Assembly (NCBI GenBank): GCA_039193455.1
Contig: JBCCWO010000005.1
Span: 124,001 to 188,000 of the forward strand
Length of the DNA: 64,000 nucleotides
DNA from: JBCBGF01 sp039193455
GTDB taxonomy: Bacteria > Pseudomonadota > Alphaproteobacteria > Rhodobacterales > Rhodobacteraceae
Direction of reading: 5' to 3'
Part shown: positions 16,663 through 25,798 of the stretch, one piece after another
Layout: each line of letters starts with the position of its first letter
Numbering within the stretch: the first letter of the stretch is position 1
Notes under the pieces: generated by a model
Told to the model about the DNA's origin: nothing
What the model saw: only the letters and a program-made list of their open reading frames with translations
Database searches by the model: none
Position numbers and translations under genes: made by a program

Positions 16663-17627
16663 TGACCGCCCTTGTTGAGGTTGACCGGCTGCACAAACAC
16701 TTCCCGATCAGGGGCGGCGTCCTGCAGCGCGTCGTTAACTCGGTCAAAGCGGTCACAGATGTCAGCTTTGAGATCCGGTCGGGCGAAGTCGTCGGGCTTG
16801 TCGGCGAAAGCGGCAGCGGGAAAACCACTGTTGGCCGCACGATCCTGAGGCTTGCCGATGCCACGAGCGGCGCGGTGCGTTTCGACGGGCTGGATGTGAT
16901 GGGCCTGGGCCCCGCGACGCTGCGCCAGTTGCGCAAGCGCATGCAGATCATCTTTCAGGATCCCTATGCGAGCCTCAATCCGCGCGAAAAGGTGCGCGAG
17001 GTCTTAACCCATCCCCTGAAACTCCACGGGATCGGGACACGGGCAGACCATCAGGATCGCGCCGTCTCGCTGTTAGAGAAGGTTGGGATGTCACCCGACC
17101 ATCTGGATCGCTACCCCCACGAATTCTCTGGCGGTCAGCGCCAGCGGATCGGCATCGCCCGCGCCCTGGCTGTCGAGCCGGAATTCATCGTCGCAGATGA
17201 ACCCGTCAGCGCCCTCGATGTTTCCATCCAGGCGCAGGTCATCAACCTACTCGGCGATCTCAAAACCGACCTTGATCTCACCATGCTGTTCATCGCGCAT
17301 GACCTTGGCGTGGTCGAGCATATCTGCGACCGGGTGATCGTGATGTATCTGGGACGGATCATGGAGATCGCGCCCGCCGACACGCTCTACTCCCGCCCCA
17401 ACCATCCCTATACCCAAGCGTTGCTATCGGCCGTTCCAATCCCCGAGCCGGGCAAACGCAAAAGCCGTATCGTCCTGAAGGGCGACATCCCCAGCCCGAT
17501 CGACCCGCCATCGGGCTGCGTGTTCCGGACACGCTGCCAAATGGCCACCAGCGAATGTGCTAAGGTCGTGCCGCCGCTGCGGACCATCGGCCCCGATCAC
17601 ATGAGTGCCTGTATTCGCACCGCTTGA
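16662..17627 (+). CDS. Peptide-type ABC importer ATPase (DppF-like), system 1
   Basis: A 321-residue ATPase with Walker A GESGSGKTTVGR, Q-loop IIFQDPYASLNPR, signature FSGGQRQRIGIA, Walker B FIVADEPVSALD and H-loop IAHDLG. The C-terminal oligopeptide domain reads CVFRTRCQMATSEC. It overlaps the DppD-like gene by one base. About 275 bases of regulatory sequence separate it from the gntR gene downstream, which has its own operator and ribosome-binding site. DppD- and DppF-like subunits normally act as a heterodimer. Confidence 0.92.
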   Translation: MTALVEVDRLHKHFPIRGGVLQRVVNSVKAVTDVSFEIRSGEVVGLVGESGSGKTTVGRTILRLADATSGAVRFDGLDVMGLGPATLRQLRKRMQIIFQDPYASLNPREKVREVLTHPLKLHGIGTRADHQDRAVSLLEKVGMSPDHLDRYPHEFSGGQRQRIGIARALAVEPEFIVADEPVSALDVSIQAQVINLLGDLKTDLDLTMLFIAHDLGVVEHICDRVIVMYLGRIMEIAPADTLYSRPNHPYTQALLSAVPIPEPGKRKSRIVLKGDIPSPIDPPSGCVFRTRCQMATSECAKVVPPLRTIGPDHMSACIRTA

Positions 17628-17680
17628 CCGCGTTCTGGGCGGTTCTTGCCCAACTTCCTGTCCACAGGCCCCAATCAAAC

Positions 17681-17710
17681 TTGACAAGGCAAAAATCAGT
17701 GTCGCATTGT
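17681..17710 (+). promoter_or_regulatory. Candidate gntR promoter
   Basis: A perfect -35 hexamer TTGACA (17681-17686) lies 18 bases before a weak -10 candidate CATTGT (17705-17710). The operator palindrome at 17721 would fall just after the predicted start of transcription, as expected for autorepression. Only the -35 is convincing. Confidence 0.35.
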
Positions 17711-17720
17711 CTGTTTATGG

Positions 17721-17732
17721 ATTGTCGACAAC
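17721..17732. promoter_or_regulatory. Candidate GntR/FCD operator, site 3 (autoregulation)
   Basis: ATTGTCGACAAC, with a perfect 10-base palindrome TTGTCGACAA. It lies about 170 bases before the gntR start codon. It is the most symmetric of the four sites and is placed for autoregulation. Confidence 0.6.
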
Positions 17733-17903
17733 ACACAACCGTGCGGCACTCTGGTTTTCACGCAATACTCGGGAAAGCCTGCATACAATCGACAGCCCAA
17801 TTGAAGATTGGTGTTGTTCGACTTCCTGCGCCTCCACTATGTGGCGTCCTTACTGTTTTTGGCGAAACCCGCCGTGAGCAGATCAGTTGAAAGGACACCA
17901 AGC

Positions 17904-18599
17904 ATGGTAGCGACCAAACCAGCCAAAGCGCCCGCGATGCCGCTTGATATCGCGCCGATCGAAAACGTACCCCTCCGGGTGCAGGTCGCCGAGCAACTGC
18001 GCTCGGCCATTCTCAGCGGTCGCTTGCGGCCCGGGACAAGTCTGGTTGAAACCGCCCTCGCCGAACAAATGAACGTCTCGCGCACATCGATCCGCGAAGC
18101 CATCCAGCTTCTGGAGAATGACGGATTGGTGGAAAGCATCGCCTACAAGGGCAAACGCGTTAAACCACTCACGGAACGCGAAGTGGCCGAGACCTACTCC
18201 CTGCGCGAGGTGTTCGAGGTGATGGCCGTGCGCCGCATCCTCGAAAACGGCGCCCCGCTGCATCAGTTGCGTGTCCATTGCGACGCGATGACTGATGCAG
18301 CGGCACGGGGCGATTTCGAAGGGCTGGTGGCCGCAGACGAAGCGTTCCACCACAGCGTCATCGAACTGGCCGATCACGCATTGCTGCTGGCATCGTGGAA
18401 AAGCCTCTACATGCGCATCCACCAGATCATGGCGCTGAGAAACCGGGATGAACGCAATCTCGAAGAGGTTGCCGGAAACCATCCCCCCATCGTCGACGCG
18501 CTCGCCGCGGGCGACACCGATCTGGCCGTGCGCCTGATTTCAGAACACACGCAAACGCTCGCAACCTTCGACCCAGCGACAATCGCGCAAGACCCATGA
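17904..18599 (+). CDS. GntR-family transcriptional regulator, FCD subfamily
   Basis: A 231-residue regulator. The N-terminal winged helix-turn-helix (about 20-85) includes AEQLRSAILSGRLRPG and ALAEQMNVSRTSIREAI. The C-terminal FCD ligand domain (about 90-220) is all-helical, with the metal/ligand residues of the family suggested by Asp and His in DEAFHHSVIELADH. FCD proteins are usually repressors released by a small carboxylic-acid metabolite of the pathway they control. ATG 17904 has GAAAGGAC eight bases upstream; the longer frame to 17808 adds an unrelated hydrophobic stretch. It is the only regulator gene in the catabolic cluster, and the palindromes at 4058, 15466, 17721 and 50064 are its best candidate targets. 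Confidence 0.92.
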   Translation: MVATKPAKAPAMPLDIAPIENVPLRVQVAEQLRSAILSGRLRPGTSLVETALAEQMNVSRTSIREAIQLLENDGLVESIAYKGKRVKPLTEREVAETYSLREVFEVMAVRRILENGAPLHQLRVHCDAMTDAAARGDFEGLVAADEAFHHSVIELADHALLLASWKSLYMRIHQIMALRNRDERNLEEVAGNHPPIVDALAAGDTDLAVRLISEHTQTLATFDPATIAQDP

Positions 18600-18723
18600 C
18601 CCCCGAACGTCTGACATATGGCACCCGTCATCCGGGCGCTTGGGGACACAACCCGAACTCGCCCAATGAAACACAGGCAAAACATCACGGCGGGAAAGTC
18701 TTCAACAGGTGAAAGGAAAACCA

Positions 18724-20277
18724 ATGCTCAGACGAATTCCCACTCTCCTTGCCGCGGGGGCGGCCAGTCTTGCCGTTGGCACGACTGCGTTTGCCCAAGC
18801 CTCAGACGATACGCTGGTGGTCGGCCTGAGCGCCGACATTACGACGATGGAACCCTCGGCCATCTCCTCGCGCGATAACTCCAACATCGCCCGCCACGTG
18901 TTCGGCACGCTGTTCTCGATGGGCGGCGACGGCACGGCCAACCCTGACCTCGCCGAAACCCTGGAAATCACCGCAGATGGCCTGGGCTACATCTACACGC
19001 TGCGCGAAGGTCTGACCTGCCACGATGGCGAGCCGCTGACCGCCGAGGACGCGGCCTATACGTTCAACCGCGCGGCGGACCCCGCGAACGCGTTCACCGG
19101 CAACACGCCGGGCTTTGTGTTCAGCTCAATCGGATTCCAAAGCGCCGAAGCGCTTGATGACCTGCGGGTTCAGATCAATATCGAACGCCCCAACCGGATC
19201 GCGTTTGGCCTGATCGCCGAGGTGCTGATCCACTGCAAGGACAGCTACGAGGCGATGTCGCTTGACGAAGCGGCGGGCAATCCCATCGGCTCCGGTCCCT
19301 ACAAGGTCGCGGATTGGCGCCGCGGGTCTGAGATCACGCTCGAAGCCGTCGCTGACGACGTAGGATTTGATCGGATCGTGTGGCGCATCATTCCCGAGGC
19401 GTCGACACGCTCGGCCGAGCTGATGGCCGGCAATGTCGACATCATCACCAACGTTGCTCCGGACCAGATGGACGTGATCAACGGCTCGGGCACAGCCGAG
19501 GTGAACCCGATCCAGGGGACGCGCCGGATGTATGTGGGATTCAACCTCAGCGACGCGATGGCCGCCTTGCCGGGCGGTGACGCGATCCAGGACCCCGATG
19601 TGCGCCGCGCGCTGCAATATGCCGTGGATGTGCCAACCATCTGTGCGCAGCTTTTGAACTTCGAGTGCACGCGGATGACGGGGATCGTGAACCCGCAGAA
19701 CGCGCACCCGGATATCGAGCCCTACCCCTACGATCCTGCGACAGCAGAACGCCTTCTTGACGAGGCCGGCTGGCCGCGCGGCGATGACGGTACACGCTTT
19801 TCGATCCGCTTCCAGGCGGGCCAGGGGCGCTACCTCAATGACGTGAACGTCGTTCAGGCCATCGCGCAGTACCTGTCGGATGTCGGGCTCGACGTCGATC
19901 TTGAGATCATGGAGTGGTCCAGCGTCTACATCCCGCTTGTGCGGGAACGCAACGTCGGCCCGCTCTACTTCATCGGCTCTGGCGGCGCACTGTGGTCACC
20001 GCTTTACGACATGACCGACCTCGCCCGTATCGACAGCGGCACGAACTACACGCACTGGGACGACCCGCGTTGGTTCGATCGCTGGGCGGATATCTCGGCC
20101 GCCGAAACCGATGAAGAGGTGCGCGCGATCGTCAACGACATGCTGCAGGTCTTCTATGATGATGGCCCCTGGCTGCACATGTACTTCCAGCCAGACTTCT
20201 ACGGTGTCTCGAACCGCCTGGACTGGACCCCGCGCCCGGACGAAAAGGTCTATCTCTGGAATGCAGGGCTGAAGTAG
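18724..20277 (+). CDS. Peptide-type ABC importer solute-binding protein (family 5), system 1
   Basis: A 517-residue secreted binding protein. The signal peptide MLRRIPTLLAAGAASLAVG is followed by AFAQA, a standard signal-peptidase I site; there is no lipobox Cys. The body has the family 5 order: LSADITTMEPS, the TLREGLTCHDGEPLTAEDAAYTF-type block and NPIGSGPYKV. ATG 18724 follows AAAGGAAAA; an in-frame GTG at 18709 is less likely. It probably delivers the substrate to the importer encoded at 13393-17627. A GC-rich hairpin follows the stop. Confidence 0.92.
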   Translation: MLRRIPTLLAAGAASLAVGTTAFAQASDDTLVVGLSADITTMEPSAISSRDNSNIARHVFGTLFSMGGDGTANPDLAETLEITADGLGYIYTLREGLTCHDGEPLTAEDAAYTFNRAADPANAFTGNTPGFVFSSIGFQSAEALDDLRVQINIERPNRIAFGLIAEVLIHCKDSYEAMSLDEAAGNPIGSGPYKVADWRRGSEITLEAVADDVGFDRIVWRIIPEASTRSAELMAGNVDIITNVAPDQMDVINGSGTAEVNPIQGTRRMYVGFNLSDAMAALPGGDAIQDPDVRRALQYAVDVPTICAQLLNFECTRMTGIVNPQNAHPDIEPYPYDPATAERLLDEAGWPRGDDGTRFSIRFQAGQGRYLNDVNVVQAIAQYLSDVGLDVDLEIMEWSSVYIPLVRERNVGPLYFIGSGGALWSPLYDMTDLARIDSGTNYTHWDDPRWFDRWADISAAETDEEVRAIVNDMLQVFYDDGPWLHMYFQPDFYGVSNRLDWTPRPDEKVYLWNAGLK

Positions 20278-20312
20278 ATCTTCGCGATCACTGCATAGCG
20301 ATACATGAAACT

Positions 20313-20335
20313 GGCCGGACCCATCGGGTCCGGTC
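20313..20335 (+). terminator. Stem-loop after the binding-protein gene
   Basis: CCGGACCC-ATC-GGGTCCGG forms a perfect 8-base stem, extended by two weaker pairs, with a three-base loop. There is no T-run after it, so it may be a terminator of reduced strength or a 3'-end stabiliser. Confidence 0.55.
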
Positions 20336-20460
20336 AACGCATCTAAAACGTCCCACTATATGACGCCTTTGCGCGGGTGTCGTTTAGGTGAAAGTTCAGA
20401 TAGTGACGGCGCATGCCCACAAACCCGAGACGCTTCCCAAAATGACATCGACAGTACGCC

Positions 20461-22527
20461 ATGCCTGATATCCGCATCGGCGTCGATGTTGGTGGAACCT
20501 TCACAGATCTCGTCGCGCACGAAACGGTGTCGGGCCGCAGATACCACCACAAACAAAGCTCCACCCCAAAAGACCCCGCCCGTGCAATCCTCGACGGCAC
20601 ATCGGCCTTGCTCAATATGGCAAGCTGCACCGCGCAGGACGTCTCGTTCTTCGGCCATGGCACGACCGTCATCACCAACATGATCCTCGAAGGCAAAGGG
20701 GCCCATACCGCGCTGGTGACCACCAAGGGGTTTCGCGACATCCCTGATCTGGGCCGACAGGCCAGGCCACATGTCTACGACTACCGAGTCCGCCGCCCGC
20801 AGGCGCTTGCGCTGCGACGGGACCGGTACGAGGTCAACGAACGGATCGCCGCAGATGGCGGCATCGTGACACCGGTCGATCCCGACGAGATCGTCGCGCT
20901 CGCTGAGTTTTTGAAGTCAAAGGGGTACGCGGCGGTCGCCATCGGATTTCTGCACAGCTACCAGTATCCCCAGCACGAGACCATCGTCGCGCAAATCCTA
21001 ACGGACCATCTGGACGGCGTCTTCATTACCACCTCGCACGAGGTCGCGCCCGAATACCGCGAGTTTGAGCGTTTCACGACAACCACGATGAACGCCCGCG
21101 TGGGACCCCGCGCCGCACAGTATTTTCAGAACCTCGAAGACGGCTTGCGTGACAAGGGGATCAACGTTCCGCTCTATACCATCACCTCCAACGCGGGCCT
21201 TGTGGACGTGCAAACGGTCAAGCGGCTTCCGGTCAGAACCGCGCTCTCTGGTCCCGCGGCTGGCGTGGGCGGCGTCAGCCGTATTCTCAGTCGGCCCGAA
21301 CTTGGCGGGCTGATCACCTTCGATGTCGGTGGGACAAGCACAGATATCGCGGTCCTGCCCAAGGGTACCGCTGCGACCGCCCGGACACGTGAGATCGGGC
21401 GTTACCCAGTCCTGGCGCCGATGATCGACATTGAGGTGATCGGTGCGGGCGGTGGCTCAATCGCGCGATTGGACGCGGGCGGCGCGCTGACCGTTGGCCC
21501 CGAAAGCGCCGGCGCCGCGCCCGGACCGGCGTCCTACGGGCTGGGCGGCACGGAGGCCACTGTGACCGATGCCGCCTTGGTGTTGGGCCGCATCGGTCAT
21601 GGCGCCGGTCTCGGCGAAGACATGGCACTTGACCGAAGCGCGGCAGAGGTGGCCGTGATGCGCGCCGTGGGCAACCCATTGGGGCTCGACGCGCAGGCCG
21701 CCGCGCAGGGCATCATCGACATGGCAACGGCGGGTATGGCGCGCACGATCCGCTCAGCCGCCTTGTCGCGTGGCCATGATCCGGCGCGTCTGACGCTCGT
21801 CGCATATGGCGGCGCCGGGCCGTTGCTGGGCGTAGGTGTCGCGGGCGCGCTCGGCATGCAGCGCGTCGTTGTCCCAACCGCGCCCGGGACGTTGTGCGCG
21901 CAGGCCATTTTGGTCAGCGACATCGCCAGGGACTTCTCGGAAACACGGATCGTGCCTCTGGCCGACAGTGAACACGATGCCCTGACGGATGTCTTTCAGG
22001 ACATGCTGACCGAGGGGGCAGCCTGGCTGACAAGCGAAGGCATCGACCCTGCGCACCACCGGTTCGATTGCGCGATTGAGTGCCGCTACAAGGGGCAAAA
22101 CTTCGAGCTGTCAGTCCCCTTCGGCATCGGTGAAGACACGAGCCAATCCCTGCGATCCAGTTTCGACGCGACCCACAAGCAAACACAGGGCTTTTCCTTG
22201 CCCGATCGCACGGTTGAGGCCGTGACCTTCCGCGTGCGGGCTCGTTCCGACACCCTGTCGAACGCCTCCCGACCCAGCCAAGTCAGTGCCGGGGCCCAAG
22301 GCGACGCCGCGTCGCGCAGCGTCCACTTCGACGGGCGCGACTGGCCAACCCACGTCCTGCCCCGAGCGGCCCTGGGCGGTAGTGACACCCTCGAAGGCCC
22401 TGTCCTGCTCGAAGAAGCCACATCGACGACTGTCATCCCACCCGGTTGGACGTGCCACGTTCTAGATGACGGAACGCTCGACATCTTGCGGTCCAACGCG
22501 GCAGGGGAAGACGGGGGGCACGCATGA
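20461..22527 (+). CDS. hyuA: Hydantoinase/oxoprolinase subunit A (HyuA), copy 1
   Basis: A 688-residue HyuA protein. The N-terminal actin-like nucleotide-binding domain starts GVDVGGTFTDLV (7-18); a second phosphate loop ITFDVGGTSTDIAV and AYGGAGPLLG lie in the middle. With HyuB it forms ATP-dependent N-methylhydantoinase, hydantoinase or 5-oxoprolinase, which opens cyclic imides or lactams through a phosphorylated intermediate. No Shine-Dalgarno sequence is apparent before ATG 20461. The last codons overlap the HyuB start (ATGA). Acetone/acetophenone carboxylase subunits share this fold, but no third subunit is nearby. Confidence 0.92.
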   Translation: MPDIRIGVDVGGTFTDLVAHETVSGRRYHHKQSSTPKDPARAILDGTSALLNMASCTAQDVSFFGHGTTVITNMILEGKGAHTALVTTKGFRDIPDLGRQARPHVYDYRVRRPQALALRRDRYEVNERIAADGGIVTPVDPDEIVALAEFLKSKGYAAVAIGFLHSYQYPQHETIVAQILTDHLDGVFITTSHEVAPEYREFERFTTTTMNARVGPRAAQYFQNLEDGLRDKGINVPLYTITSNAGLVDVQTVKRLPVRTALSGPAAGVGGVSRILSRPELGGLITFDVGGTSTDIAVLPKGTAATARTREIGRYPVLAPMIDIEVIGAGGGSIARLDAGGALTVGPESAGAAPGPASYGLGGTEATVTDAALVLGRIGHGAGLGEDMALDRSAAEVAVMRAVGNPLGLDAQAAAQGIIDMATAGMARTIRSAALSRGHDPARLTLVAYGGAGPLLGVGVAGALGMQRVVVPTAPGTLCAQAILVSDIARDFSETRIVPLADSEHDALTDVFQDMLTEGAAWLTSEGIDPAHHRFDCAIECRYKGQNFELSVPFGIGEDTSQSLRSSFDATHKQTQGFSLPDRTVEAVTFRVRARSDTLSNASRPSQVSAGAQGDAASRSVHFDGRDWPTHVLPRAALGGSDTLEGPVLLEEATSTTVIPPGWTCHVLDDGTLDILRSNAAGEDGGHA

Positions 22528-24233
22528 ACCGGTCCGAGGGGTTGGCAACGATCCGCATGGGCGTGATCCATGAACGCTTGCTGGCGATTGCCGAGGACGT
22601 GGGCCAGTTGCTGATCCGCGGCGCGTTTTCGTCCAACATCAAGGAGCGGCGCGACTGTTCGACCGCGATCTTCAGTGCAACCGGCCAACTCATCGCACAG
22701 GCCGACCATATGCCGATCCATATCGGCTCGCTCGCCTGGGGGCTGCGCGCGGTGCTGGCCAAGTACCCGCCATCTGAGATTGCCGATGGCGATGCGTTCG
22801 TGATGAACGATCCCTATCTGGCCGGAGGCACGCATTTGCCGGACATCTCGGTTCTGACCCCGGTATTCTACGGCGGTGAGATCACGCATTTCATCGGCAA
22901 CATCGCCCACCATGCGGATGTGGGCGGCCCGGTTGCGGGATCCGTGTCCGGCGAGTCGCCCGACATTTTTTGGGAGGGGATACGCCTGCCCCCGATCCGG
23001 ATTGCCCGCAGCGGAGCAGCCGATGACGACGTGATCGGATTGATCGCCGCAAACACACGCGCACCGATGGAGCGCCAGCTTGATCTGCACACCCAGGTTG
23101 GCGCCAACCTGCGCGGGGCGGAACTGCTGCGCCAGGTGCTCGATGACTGGGGCGCGGCGACCGTGGCCGAGGCGGGCGACGCGATTATCGCGCACACAAC
23201 CGCGCGCATTCAGGCGGGGCTTGCCACACTGCGCCACGGCACATGGAGCGCGACACGATACCTCGACGATGATGGCCGGGGCTCGGACCCCATCCCGCTG
23301 ACGGTGACGGCCACTGTTGGCCCCAACCGCATCCTCCTCGATCTGTCGGGGTCGGGTCCGCAAGCCGCGGGCGCGGTCAACCTCAGTGCCTCGTCGCTTG
23401 AGGCAACGGTTGCCTACTGCATCAAAGCGCTGATCGACCCGCATGTCGCCGCCAACGAGGGGTTGCTGGGCTGTGTCGAGATCAAAGCGCCCGAAGGCAC
23501 CATCGTCTCGCCGCGGCCACCGGCGGCCGTTGCGGCACGCGCGGTCACCAGCAATCGGTTGGCGGGCGCGATCTTCGACGCGTTGCGCCCGGCCCTGCCG
23601 GAACAATCTCAGATGGCCGCAAGCAACGATTCCACATCGCTCGTCGTGTTCTCGGGTCCGACACCCGACGGTGAGGGTTTCGTCTATCCGGAATCCATCG
23701 GCGGGGGCGCCGGGGCGATGGCGGATGCGGACGGCATGGATGCCGTGCACGTCCACACCGTGAACTCGACGAACCTGCCCATCGAAGTTCTGGAAACCGC
23801 CTACCCGTTGCGGTGCACCCGCTATGCGCTTGTCCAGGACTCCGGCGGCGCGGGGCGGTTCACGGGTGGCCTTGGCATCGCCCGCGAGATCGAAGCGCTT
23901 ACCCCCGGGACAAAGATGACCCTTCGCTCTGACGGCCACCTCTTTCCCGCGCCCGGATCTGCTGGTGGGCGGGACAGTAGCGTAACCCGGGCCACCGTAT
24001 ATGACGCGGGCGGCGCTCAAGAGGAGCTGAGTTCAAAGTCGTCCCGTGACCTTCAACCGGGCGAGCGCCTTCTGATCGAAACGCTGGGCGGTGCCGGGTA
24101 CGGCGCGCCCGACGAACGCGACCTGAGCGCGATCCGCGAGGACCTTGAAGACGAACGCATTTCAGTCGATGCAGCCGAGCGAGACTATGGGGCTGAGGCG
24201 ATTGCGCGCGCGCGAACCGAAGCGTGCGACTAA
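22524..24233 (+). CDS. hyuB: Hydantoinase/oxoprolinase subunit B (HyuB), copy 1
   Basis: A 569-residue HyuB protein with VMNDPYLAGGTHLPDI, the Gly-rich NIAHHADVGGP block, LDLSGSGPQAAGAVN, and a C-terminal GGAGYGAP motif. It carries the metal-bound carbonyl/amide site partnered with HyuA and is translationally coupled to it. It is about 100 residues shorter than the other two HyuB proteins in this window, which share a C-terminal extension, so it belongs to a different branch. Its stop lies three bases from the stop of the convergent RraA-like gene. Confidence 0.92.
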   Translation: MNRSEGLATIRMGVIHERLLAIAEDVGQLLIRGAFSSNIKERRDCSTAIFSATGQLIAQADHMPIHIGSLAWGLRAVLAKYPPSEIADGDAFVMNDPYLAGGTHLPDISVLTPVFYGGEITHFIGNIAHHADVGGPVAGSVSGESPDIFWEGIRLPPIRIARSGAADDDVIGLIAANTRAPMERQLDLHTQVGANLRGAELLRQVLDDWGAATVAEAGDAIIAHTTARIQAGLATLRHGTWSATRYLDDDGRGSDPIPLTVTATVGPNRILLDLSGSGPQAAGAVNLSASSLEATVAYCIKALIDPHVAANEGLLGCVEIKAPEGTIVSPRPPAAVAARAVTSNRLAGAIFDALRPALPEQSQMAASNDSTSLVVFSGPTPDGEGFVYPESIGGGAGAMADADGMDAVHVHTVNSTNLPIEVLETAYPLRCTRYALVQDSGGAGRFTGGLGIAREIEALTPGTKMTLRSDGHLFPAPGSAGGRDSSVTRATVYDAGGAQEELSSKSSRDLQPGERLLIETLGGAGYGAPDERDLSAIREDLEDERISVDAAERDYGAEAIARARTEACD

Positions 24234-24236
24234 ACG

Positions 24237-24953
24237 CTATGTTTTGCGAGAGGCCTCATAGGCCGCCAGCGTGTCTTCATCTGGCGGATAGGTCCCATCC
24301 AGCGGCGCACCCGCCTTTAGCCGCTCCAAAAGGAACTTCTCGAGATGCTCCTTCTCTTCAGCCGCCGCGACAACCTCGGCCAACATGGCACGCGGGATCA
24401 CCGCGACACCGTTTTCATCCCCAACCAAAACGTCGCCCGGACATACGGTCACGCCCATGCAGTCTACGGGCCGCTGCAGATCCCCGACCAGCCGCCGCGC
24501 TGGCCCCGGGATCGGGGCCGACCCCTGGCAGAACACCGGAAGCCCGGTGGCGGCAACATCCGCAGTGTCGGCAATCCCCGCATCCGTCACGATGGCCGCA
24601 ACGCCCTTGCGCGCAAGAAAGGTCGAAATCAGCTCACCAAAGAACGAGATCCCGGCGTCCGCCCCGCAATCCGTGACAATGACCTGCCCTGCCCCAACCT
24701 CACGCATGGCCCGGCGATGCAGGTTTGGCGCACCCCCCTCCGACACAGCGCGCAACAGATCCTCGCGCACCGGCAAGGCGCGTATCGTATATGCCGTTCC
24801 AACAATCCGCGCAGTGCCCGGATCAATCGGGCGCAGACCCGCAAGGAACCCGTTAGCAATACCCTTGGCCGCCAGGGTCGCCGTAATGGTCGGCACGGGC
24901 AGGCCCATCAAACGCTCTTTCAGATCTGCGCTCAGATCTTGGGTGTTTGTCAT
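24237..24953 (-). CDS. RraA-family protein (HMG/CHA aldolase-like), copy 1, catalytic Arg replaced
   Basis: A 238-residue RraA-like protein. The family core is present: GTAYTIRALP (52-61), GELISTFLARKGVAAI (106-121) and PGDVLVGDENGVAVIP near the C-terminus. In active 4-hydroxy-4-methyl-2-oxoglutarate aldolases the loop reads DxGxRD, with Arg binding the substrate carboxylate. Here it is DAGIAD (124-129), so Arg is replaced by Ala128 while Asp129 stays. It may therefore act on a different substrate (a 4-carboxy-4-hydroxy-type acid or oxaloacetate-like compound) or be a lyase or racemase variant. ATG 24953 follows GGGGAAAGG. It is divergent from the SDR gene. Confidence 0.87.
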   Translation of the reverse strand: MTNTQDLSADLKERLMGLPVPTITATLAAKGIANGFLAGLRPIDPGTARIVGTAYTIRALPVREDLLRAVSEGGAPNLHRRAMREVGAGQVIVTDCGADAGISFFGELISTFLARKGVAAIVTDAGIADTADVAATGLPVFCQGSAPIPGPARRLVGDLQRPVDCMGVTVCPGDVLVGDENGVAVIPRAMLAEVVAAAEEKEHLEKFLLERLKAGAPLDGTYPPDEDTLAAYEASRKT

Positions 24954-25042
24954 TGGAAGGCACCTTTCCCCAGCCGCTGCTTTCGGACTACCCTCGGACG
25001 GGGGAATGGGGAAGGCAACTCCCCGGATTGGAAAGATGTCTC

Positions 25043-25798
25043 ATGGAGTTAGCTGGCAAGCGGGCCCTGATCACAGGGGCAGGCAGCGACGGGATCGGCA
25101 GCGCGATTGCGCGCAGCTTCGCGGCGGCCGGTGCCAGCGTTGCACTCCACCACTTCGGCCAATCCGATAAAGCCGACGCATTGGCAAAAGACCTTGGCAG
25201 CGACGGTGCCACGCCCGCGGTTTTGGAAGGCGATTTTGCGGACCCGAAGGCGGCGCGCGAGACTGTGCACAGCGCAGCCAAAGCGTTGGGCGGGTTGGAC
25301 ATCACGGTGCACTGCGCGGCAACGCTCAAACGCGTGCCCTTCTTAGAGATTGACGATGCGGAGTGGTCGCGGGTGCACGACGTGAACCTGCGTGGCGCAT
25401 TTTGTATCGGTCAGGAGTCCGCGCGCATCATGAAAGATCAGGGCACTGGTGGGCGCATCGTCTTTGTCTCCTCGGTGAACCAGGACCACCCAACAATGCA
25501 TCTGTCCCACTACGTCGCGTCCAAGGGCGGCGTCCGCATGCTCGCGCGCGCAATGGCCCTAGAGCTCGCCCCCGATGCGATCACGGTCAATCTGATCGCC
25601 CCGGGCACCGTCGAAACCGACCTGAACCGTGCCGCACTGGCGGACCCTGACTTCCGGCAATCCAAGCTCGACATGATCCCGATGAACGCGATCGCCGCAC
25701 CCGACGACATCGCCGGTGCCGCGCTTTATCTGGCCAGCCCTGCGGCGCGCTATGTGACGGGCACCGCCATAACCGTTGATGGGGGCCTGACACTGTGA
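25043..25798 (+). CDS. Short-chain dehydrogenase/reductase (SDR), copy 1
   Basis: A 251-residue classical SDR. The cofactor loop TGAGSDGIG is at 11-19. A catalytic Ser lies in IVFVSSVNQDH, and the Tyr-Lys pair in HYVASKGG. The C-terminal YVTGTAITVDGG is typical. It oxidises or reduces an alcohol/ketone with NAD(P). ATG 25043 has GGAAAG upstream; the longer frame to 24947 crosses the divergent promoter. Its stop overlaps the GTG start of the metallo-beta-lactamase-fold gene, so the two are coupled. Confidence 0.93.
   Translation: MELAGKRALITGAGSDGIGSAIARSFAAAGASVALHHFGQSDKADALAKDLGSDGATPAVLEGDFADPKAARETVHSAAKALGGLDITVHCAATLKRVPFLEIDDAEWSRVHDVNLRGAFCIGQESARIMKDQGTGGRIVFVSSVNQDHPTMHLSHYVASKGGVRMLARAMALELAPDAITVNLIAPGTVETDLNRAALADPDFRQSKLDMIPMNAIAAPDDIAGAALYLASPAARYVTGTAITVDGGLTL

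Noticed and set aside
17605..17890. Short overlapping frames between the ABC ATPase and gntR
   Set aside because: They start inside the ATPase gene, cover the operator region and lack domain similarity or good start signals.
22086..24020. 644-codon open frame on the minus strand across hyuA 1/hyuB 1
   Set aside because: It lies antisense to two clear genes, is rich in Arg, Gly and His, and has no ribosome-binding site. It is a by-product of GC-rich third positions.
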